A DNA stretch of 64,000 bases, taken from contig NC_089738.1 of assembly GCF_035083965.1 (NCBI RefSeq), forward strand, positions 18,006,734 to 18,070,733. The letters run 5' to 3'. Made by a program: the position numbers and the translations under genes. Origin of the DNA: Branchiostoma lanceolatum. Its lineage: Eukaryota; Chordata; Leptocardii; Amphioxiformes; Branchiostomatidae. This document shows, one piece after another, positions 46,001 through 55,000 of this stretch (position 1 is its first letter; each line of letters opens with the position of its first letter). Below the pieces are notes generated by a model. It searched no databases and had not been told where the DNA came from. It saw nothing but the letters and a program-made list of their open reading frames with translations.

Positions 46001-49000
46001 CCTTTCTTTTTCAATGTCAAGGGCATATGTGTGGTTTCTTTCGATCCACCGCTATAGTAATGGGAAACTGGGTTGTTCTCTCTGTTTGTTAGTTTCTTCT
46101 CCTCAAAACGCTGGACATACCTATATTTCCACAACCAGAGGCCAGTTTATATAAGACTGCTAGTGTCAAGTTTATCCCCACGCCTTTCGGTGTATAGGGG
46201 CGGTGCCCTTCTCCGTCTCTATAGCCCTTGGGCCACACAGTTGTGCCAGCACTACAGCAGGGTCTAATGATTTGGTAGTGATATGTGTTCAACTCCTATG
46301 TACTCTTTCTCATAAATGCTAAGCAGAGAAAGCAGTATTTACTACTAGTAGTACTGAGGATTTTGATATGGCCTGACCACGGTTAGGTTATTGCACCTGT
46401 CAAACTGACTTGAAGTTCGGCGAAATGTTGGTTGAAAAAGTAACCCCCCTTTGATAATATTGCCACTTTGAAAAACAGTAATCATACAGTATGCATTATT
46501 ATACTGGGAGACGTTGGGTTGGAGATTTGTATGGGCGTATCTTTTCAGGGTGGCGGAATTGTCTACCCTGGTGGAATTATGATAGTAGATCGATGTTACA
46601 TTTTTGTTCTATTTAAACGTTTAATGTTGTTGTCCTAATCGTCTTTTTTTCCGACAGAGTTTCCCTCTGATCGCATCCTCCCCCACCCCGGGACTGGACA
46701 TGTTCTTCGAGGACCGGCAGCACGCGCTGATCTCCGGGGAGAGCCTCGGGAGGGACCCCGGGGACGACCCGAGGAGCGGGCGGAGGGAGCCCGGTAGCGG
46801 CGGGAAGAAGAAGGGGAAGGGCCGCGGGCGGAAGAAGGACCGGGAGGGCCGGCGGCGGGGTCGGGGGAAGAACAAGGGAAAGAACAAGCCTCAGGAAGGT
46901 GAAGCGGTCGTCACCACCTCTGGTAATGCATGCAAACCCGCAGAGCGGCAGGAAAATATAATAACTTTATTGCAAGTTCATGCCCAAAGGCTAATTGCAG
47001 ATAAATATATAACTAATATATGTAGTTTAGGAAAGATAATGAAATAACGATCTTTATTGCATGTTCCAACCCGAAGGGTCTGAACGCATCATGCATAACG
47101 GGGGGGGGGGGAAACATTACTTCTAAATATGTCTTTTCATCTAATCTCCAAGCAGAGGTAAATGGCAAATCTTATAGCTTCTCAAGCTCATGGAGCACTG
47201 ATCCCAATGGTCGACATAACGATTTTGCCACTGGAAGAGATTTATCTATCCAGAAACAGTCCTCAAGACCACAGCGACTATAACTAGGCCCCCTTTATTT
47301 GAAATTGACAACAAAAAAACACGAGATCTAGCTACGGGGCCTTGTAAGATGCAAAACACAGCGGAACAAATTGCAGAAAGACTGAATACACCTGTAGGAT
47401 GTCACCATGGCTGTAGATGCAGAATCAGCAGATGATCATGGTTATTGTTTTCGGCAGCTTACAGAAAGGTAGATCATAAATATACCAACATTTTGTAAAG
47501 ACAATAAACTGTAAGAAATTTGCATCTTGCACATCAGTCACAGATCGCAAAGACATAACGTTATCTAGTTGACGGGTAAATACAAACATGTAAAAGTAAA
47601 TATAAGAAATAAAAGTTATAGATATAAATTCACCTTTAATATCAGGGCCTAGTAATGACCATGCTTAATTATTTGTATTTGATACCCCATATCTCATTCC
47701 ATTTTGGATTAAAATTAATCTCTTCTAACGTACTATTGCCCGAAGCACAGAATGAAATACTCTCTAAGCAGAGGTAAGATCTGGGGTATTTTCGACGTAT
47801 TTTCGCGGTATTTTATACGTCTTTCTACTTTTTGTTGGGTCTTCCTAGAGGACGAAGACCCAACAAAAAACGGAAAAGTAGAAAGACGTATAAAATACCG
47901 CGAAAATACGTCGAAAATACCCCAGATCTTACCTCTGCTTGGAGAGTAAGAATGAAAGACGGATGTCACTCTTCTAGTTTTCTAACGGAAGCCACACACG
48001 ATATCGTCAGTCCCAGTTTTGGCCTCACATTTTCAAAGAAAATAAACCCCCTCCCCCCGAGCAGCGGTGAGCCACACCAGCTGGTTAGTTTAACATACCG
48101 ACGGTAACCCATCCGCCGTTTGTGGATAAAGAAGGTCCCGGTTCAAGCGTTCCACAATCCACAGGAGTGAGTTTTGTTGTTTTTACTGAAACAAGCATTA
48201 TAAATCTCCGGGTCACTTGTAGTCCACGGCTGTTCGGAGTTGAAACCGTGACTAATCATACAGGGAGGAACTTTTGTGAAAAAACAACCCCAGTATTGTC
48301 TCCATTCTTGATAAATCTTGAGGTATTTTGAAATTCTCAAGACATAAGAAATTCATCGTGAAATCAGTATAATTTTGAAAATCGTTACAAAAGAAACCGA
48401 AACATGAAGAAAACATTCTGTTTGCTTGAAATGACATGTAAAACTATAAATTTGCTGTATTGTGTATTCAATATAGGAAATTGGGCTTTGCCGGATGTGA
48501 TGAGTTCCCAAGTGGAATGTGATGACTTGAATGAAAAGTCATCTACTCACTGAAACACAATGTAAAATTTCTGACTGTAGTCGCAACAGAAAGAAGAATA
48601 TACGAAAGGAACAAGAAAAGAGCCGGAAACGTGACGTCATAAGTGGGTCAAAGGTGGTTCACCTGTGACGGTGGGCGATATCGACTTCCAGGCACCTTTG
48701 ACCCCCCTTCTGACGTCACGTTTCCGGAAAGCTGACATAAACCTGTGGGACAAATACCTGATGAAGACCGATGTCGACGTTGTTGATTCGTATGGTGGGT
48801 GATTTGATTTTTTTTGAGTTGGATCAAAAGAACTTCATAATTTGACAGTCTCCTGTTTCTTCCTCACCCACAGGGCCGGACCCGGCAGGCAGCACAGTGA
48901 ACTCTTCCAAACCTGGTAATCAAACTTTTGATTATTTCAACCCGACATGTAACTTGACGTAGTTTTTGGGCCGCAACATAGTCTCCACCAGACTTCTCCG

Positions 49001-52000
49001 TGGAATTAAAAAAAATAGTAGAAATTGGCCATTAGGTGAACAATTTGCCATAAGAGCTTGCTTGCTATAGGAGCCGGAACGTGTGACCCTGGCAACGACA
49101 GACCTATGAAATTGCCTAGCATGACTGTTATTGCGTTAACGGACTTAAATTCATTTGAAGTAATGAAAAGCATATATCAAAAGTGCATGAGGAGGAAAGA
49201 AGCCTACAAGGCTTATACGATGCCCTACTCTACTCTCCAAGCAGAGGAGGGGTTTCGGCTGGTTTTTGACGTGTTTTTAGGCGTTTTTGTCGGGCTTTCT
49301 ACTTTGTCATCTTTTGTCACACTTTGGGTTCACGTTTGGCTATACAAAAAAAAAAGGATGACAAAGTAGAAAGCCCAACAAAACGCCTAAAAACACGTCA
49401 AGAGAGTAGCCCTCCTTCATTTATCTCAATCATAATACTATTGTGAACAATATAAGATGAAATAAAGAACGAAGATATAACAAAATTTGAATACAGATCC
49501 GTAGATTGTAGATTAAGTATTGTGAAAATTCGCCAGGTAACTTCCAGGTTTGACCACCCAACATGGCGGACAATATTTAAGTTGCAGTCACGTGAGTGTT
49601 AACGCCTTACACAGTCGTGTTGTTGACAGGCGAGGTGTCGGGTTACAGCAAGCGGTGGGGCGACTGTCCCGGTGACGTCATGACCGACCTGCAGTTATTC
49701 GAGGTGCCGCTAGAGGAGTGCGCCAAGAAATGCAATGATCACCCCGACTGTGCGGGCTTCCTCTTCTTTCAGGTACAATAGATTTCTGCCATTTGAATCA
49801 CGCCTTGTTGAATGTTTCAGACAATTGTGTTGAGTTGCAAGATCCCTATCCATTTCTCATTGCTTCTATAACATACGAGACCGCACATTCGGATAGTACA
49901 AAATTTATCATTAGCATTATTGAAAGCTCATCTGTGTTGGTACTTGGTACATTCCATGATAAAGTTTGATACTTCACTTCAACATACGAAAATGTTGCTC
50001 AACCCGACTGAAAATTCGACGTGAGCAACATTTGCTTGTGTTGAAGTGATCAAACATAAGTATGAAACATTCATCATTTACGGCAATACTACAGTATTTT
50101 GGCATCAATCATGCAAATTTAGCCTAGAAAATGTTGTCCAGACCTTAGCCGTGGCGACTAACGAAGGGAGTTTTTGCTTGATATTACATAGAAGGGATAG
50201 TATATGTAATATCAAGCAAAAACTCCCTTCGTTAGTCGCCACAGCTACCCAGACCTTAAATGTGTAAAGGTATGGGAAAATATTGCTTACCAAAGCAAAA
50301 TTACGAATGATTTTATCTTCCCTGCAGGATGCCTTCAACAAGCGGTGTTTCCCGAAGAACCGCAGCTGTGACGTCACGACGCGGGTTGACGAGCACAGCT
50401 GGTTCTACCACAAGGTGGAGCACAAGGAACTGCCTCCATGGGAAGGTTAGTTTAAGAAAAAAGTGAAAGTTATCTTGAAAAAGAGTTAAGCTCAATGAAG
50501 AGCAAATCTTTCACTCGTCATGACTGTAGGAGAAGACCAGTGGACCATGGTTTAAGGTCCTGTCCTAAGGACTGCAACCCTTTCCAGTAGTGTGCATGTC
50601 AGGTAATTGTTAAGCAAAACAGCCGGGATTCAAACTCACAGCTCCTCAATCATGTCAATGGTCCAGTTTATACAAGTGTACTGAGATTTACATACCACCA
50701 TTTTTGGATTGACATAACAGGTGACTATCGATATCGCCTTTTCAAAGTGTTTGACAAACTCACACTGTCACTGAGATTGACCCTTACTCTTTTCAATAAG
50801 TGTCACAAACAAACAAACAAACAAACAGACTTGTTGTTTTCCCTCCCAGAGCGCCCGGTGGTTGAGTACTTCCCTGAGCAGGTGAGGAGCACGTGTGAGC
50901 CCCTGACCATCCCCCTGTGCCAGGACATGATGTACAACATGACCGTCCTACCCAACCTCATTGGGCACACCAAGCAGGACGAGGCATCTCTGGAGGTGAG
51001 GGGATGGAAAGAGAATGATCTCAAACCAGTTAAGCTCACAGAAGAGCTATTCCTCCAATGGTTGTGACAGAGAAGACAGATGCTATGTACAGTATTTACA
51101 GGTCCATTGTACCGGGGAAATTCCCCTAGCTCTTTTCAACAAGCACAATGAACAGAACACAGCTAACTTCCGCTGATGAGCCAACCTAATGAAGTTATCC
51201 AAAGGAAATGTCTTTTTAGAAAAAACGACAGAACAATGCCTTTGCCTCCTGCGATATAAAGACACAACATATGACACCTTTTCTTTCCCCAGGTCCACCA
51301 GTACTACCCCCTGGTGAAAATGGGCTGTTCCGACGTTCTTGAGGAGTTCTTGTGTTTCGTCTACGCCCCTCCGTGTACGGTCCTCGAGAATGCGCTGCCG
51401 CCCTGTCGCAGTCTGTGCGAGTCTGCTAGGGGGAGCTGCGAAGGTTTGTTTGTTCATTGAATTCACCTTGTTGTATCCTTACAGTTGTTAAGTACCCATC
51501 TGAGTAATACGGCTGTTGTAATGTGCTTGAGGCACCTCCTCGAACACGGGACCCCCCCTTTTTACGTCTCTTCCAAAAGACGTGCAACTCTAACAAGTAT
51601 ACCCTTGTTGAAAAGCGGCCTGTGTGGCCGAACAAGCATTCGAAGGAAAATAAAGGCTTTGACTTGACTTGAGGTGTAAATTGTCTTTCCCAAGGTTACA
51701 ACTGCTAGGGATTCAAACCTTTAGCTTCTATGCCGACAACCCTAACCACGAAACCACCTTCTGAAGGGCACAACAATGGAACCTGCTTGAGATTCGAACC
51801 TAAGAACCTTAAGCTTCTAAGCCAACAAACCTAACCACGAAACCACCTTGTCACCACCAGGTCTGATGATGAAGTTCGGCTTCCCGTGGCCGGAGAACCT
51901 GGAGTGCTCCAAGTTCCCGGAGGAGAAAGAAGGCAGTCTTTGTCTCAAAGCGCCTGAGGAGGCACCAGCGAACACCAACGCACCCCCTGTGCCAGGTAGG

Positions 52001-55000
52001 TTGGCTTTTCATACTTCACTCACCCCAGTGTTGTTGCAGTGAAGTCTGCCATCTTTGAATGTTTCTTGCTAAACTTGTCCTTTCTGCACAGTCTATCTTG
52101 TCCCATGTTTGGTCTCTTTTGCTTTTTTTAAAAGTCAGGGACAAATATGTAAGCCAGCATGGGTTTCCTTCCATCTTTTTCTTCCTTTCTTGTATATAAT
52201 TGCATGGATTTCCTTTCGTCCTTTTTTTTTCAAATTTATCGTCTTCACTTTTCTTGGTTTTGCATGGCTTTCTTCGGTCTTTTTCTTTGCCTAATTTCTT
52301 TCTCTTTCATTCTTTCTTTATTTTTCATCTTCATCTTTGCCTTTTCATCCGTTCCCTTATTATTCTGTTATGCCAAGTCAGCCAATGCAACGTTGTTTGC
52401 AAACTTGTAGCTAACCAAGTTTTCTTTTCCGTCATGTAAACAATGTCACAGGATACGAGGGTAGGGTTGGAGACTGCCCTGGGAACGAGATCTGGCCACT
52501 TCATGGGAATGGGATCGTTCTAGAGGAGTGTGCAAAAAGGTGAGGAAGCTTTAACCACAAGCTCACTGTGTATCATGCAATGGTCTAGTGTGTACCGAAC
52601 TTATGTATGGATCAAGGGTTTGAAAGGATCACAGCTTAATGTCAGGTCCAGTAGCAATTGCTTAAGTGAGGAACAGCTGCATTGGGTTTAAACTCATGAC
52701 CTTGAGTATTGGGTTTAAACTCATGACCTTGAGTTCCAGGGGTAGGGTTACTCTTCACTTCTAGACCATGATGCACTGCAATTGTCTCAAATTCTGTGCC
52801 TCTATTGAAGAATGCCAAATTACGATGCAAATGAATATCGCTGTTATTCTATTCCTCGTCCCCAATCTTTCATAGCATGCGAATTCTAGTGGTTTAAGTG
52901 ATGCTCTGTCTCTGAACTAGAAAGTCGTCCAATTCTGGCTGTTGTTTCTTACCTAACATGCACAAAGGGCACAGTCCTAATAGGACAGGACGTTAAGCCG
53001 TGGTCCACTGTTCATTGTACATATCATCTGTCTTCTCTGTGACAACTGGTTTGAGGTTTTCCCATTTTTTCTGCCCAGGTGTTCAGAGTCGGTGGACTGT
53101 GTGGCTTTCATGTACTCAGAAGGCAGCTGTTACCCCAAGTTCGAGACCTGCGAGGACCAGGGTTCCTCCGACCCTAACAGCTTCATCTACGACAAGGTTG
53201 CAGCACCGACAACTGGTGAGATTAGAGACTCTGTACCTGTATTACTCAACAGCCCCATCCTTTGGTGTAACACACCAGCTTTACAGACATTTCTTCTCCT
53301 TGGTTATTACATGCTCAACTTCATTAAGTTGAGAACTCAAAGCACAGTACGTAAGACGTACACAAGACTGTTAGGTTTGATCCACTCACACCTGCATGTC
53401 CAACTCCATGTTTAGTTTAAAACTACAAGTGGTAGAGCGTGTGGCTGTCAAACAATGGGACCTGGGATCTAATCCCGGGTTGTGCCCAGAGACATGTCCG
53501 AACTTGGGAAAGGCACTTAACACCACTTTCCTCACTTCACTCAGGTGTAAATGAGTACCTAGCTCATCTAGGGTTAGGGACGTCCCTCGGATAGGACGTT
53601 AAATGGAGGTCCCGTGTTTGGGGAGAGCCACACCCCGCACACGTAAAAGAACCCACCACACCTTTCGAAAAAGAGTAGGGGCATGCCCCGGCGTGCGATG
53701 GTCCAAACCTTACAGTCTGGTCTGGGTTGACATCTTGAAAAGGTGATAGTCACCTGTTATGTCAAACCTTCCACAAATGTGGTAAATCAAAATAAATTAG
53801 GTAAATAAATTAATGAAGAGGCCACACTGAGACTCTTATGTATTACTTGTGGTGGAGACAACTTTCAGAATAGCACAATTGTGTTGACTATATAATAACT
53901 TTGTATTGTACCATGTCTTAATTGTAATAGTTTTGCCAAAAAAAGCGTAAAAGCAATTTTTATCCCTTTCTTTGACTTTTTCCTACATCACAGCCAAAAT
54001 GCCAACAACAACTCTACCTCAAACCACCACAACAACTCAGAAGACAACCACAGAACCGCCAACAACAACAACAGCCAGACCTTCAACACTACCTCCTACA
54101 ACAACTACAACAACAACAACAACCGAAGAACCAACCACTACAACACCACTTGTTACAACAACAACACCAAAGCCTGTGCCAACAACGATGATGAAACCGC
54201 AGCCAGAAAAGCCTGGAGGGTGGAACATGGCGTCAGCGAGGAGGCTACGGCACGACCTGATGAGATCTTACGACAAGGCGGTGATCCCACTGGTCAATGC
54301 AGATGACACCCTGGTGGTTCAACTGGCGTTGTCAGCACAGAAAATTCTGGAAATGGTGAGTGGTATCCTATTCAAGCTCCAACTGGACCCCATCCCCATT
54401 TTAGATGAATTTCACTTTGTCATGGAATGCTCTAGATATGATGTTTTAAGTGATGAGTTCATCGCCTGACAAATCGGGCTCCTAGTGTCCAGCCGGTTTC
54501 CGTAACCGCCTTTAACCCTAGAGGGGTCAGTAACCTCCGGCTGAGAGCTTGTGTAAATACAGGCTAATGAGTTCACATTTCTCAAGTCAAGTCAAGTACA
54601 ACAGATTGCAAAAGACTTGATGCTACAGACAATTCTGAATATATCTTAAGATGCAACAGCTCCCACAATGCAAAAAGAGGTAAATATATAAAAGACTGCT
54701 TTATCATTTAGTCTAATTAGAAAAAAATACCAAAACTCATGATTATAGCGCCACTTGATTGTAACACTACATCACAGACCTATACAAGCCCTTATTGTTT
54801 TAGTAATTAGGATGATAAGCTTTATTCTATACTTTTATTTTGAACTATGTTGTTGCCATACATTGTACCAGGTATATGATTGTCGTGCGTCTTCTTTAAA
54901 TGATTACCCCATTCATGGTTTCAGGAATCAAATATTTATCAGAAGCAGTGTAACAGGGATCAAACTCCCCAATGCCTGTTCAAACTCTGGCATAACAATG

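Noticed and set aside
46621-46887. Minus-strand [14 protein letters not shown] frame
   Set aside because: Antisense of the basic exon 2 of the fusion gene.
54037-54228. Minus-strand Val/Gly-rich frame
   Set aside because: Antisense of the ACA-rich threonine linker of the fusion gene.
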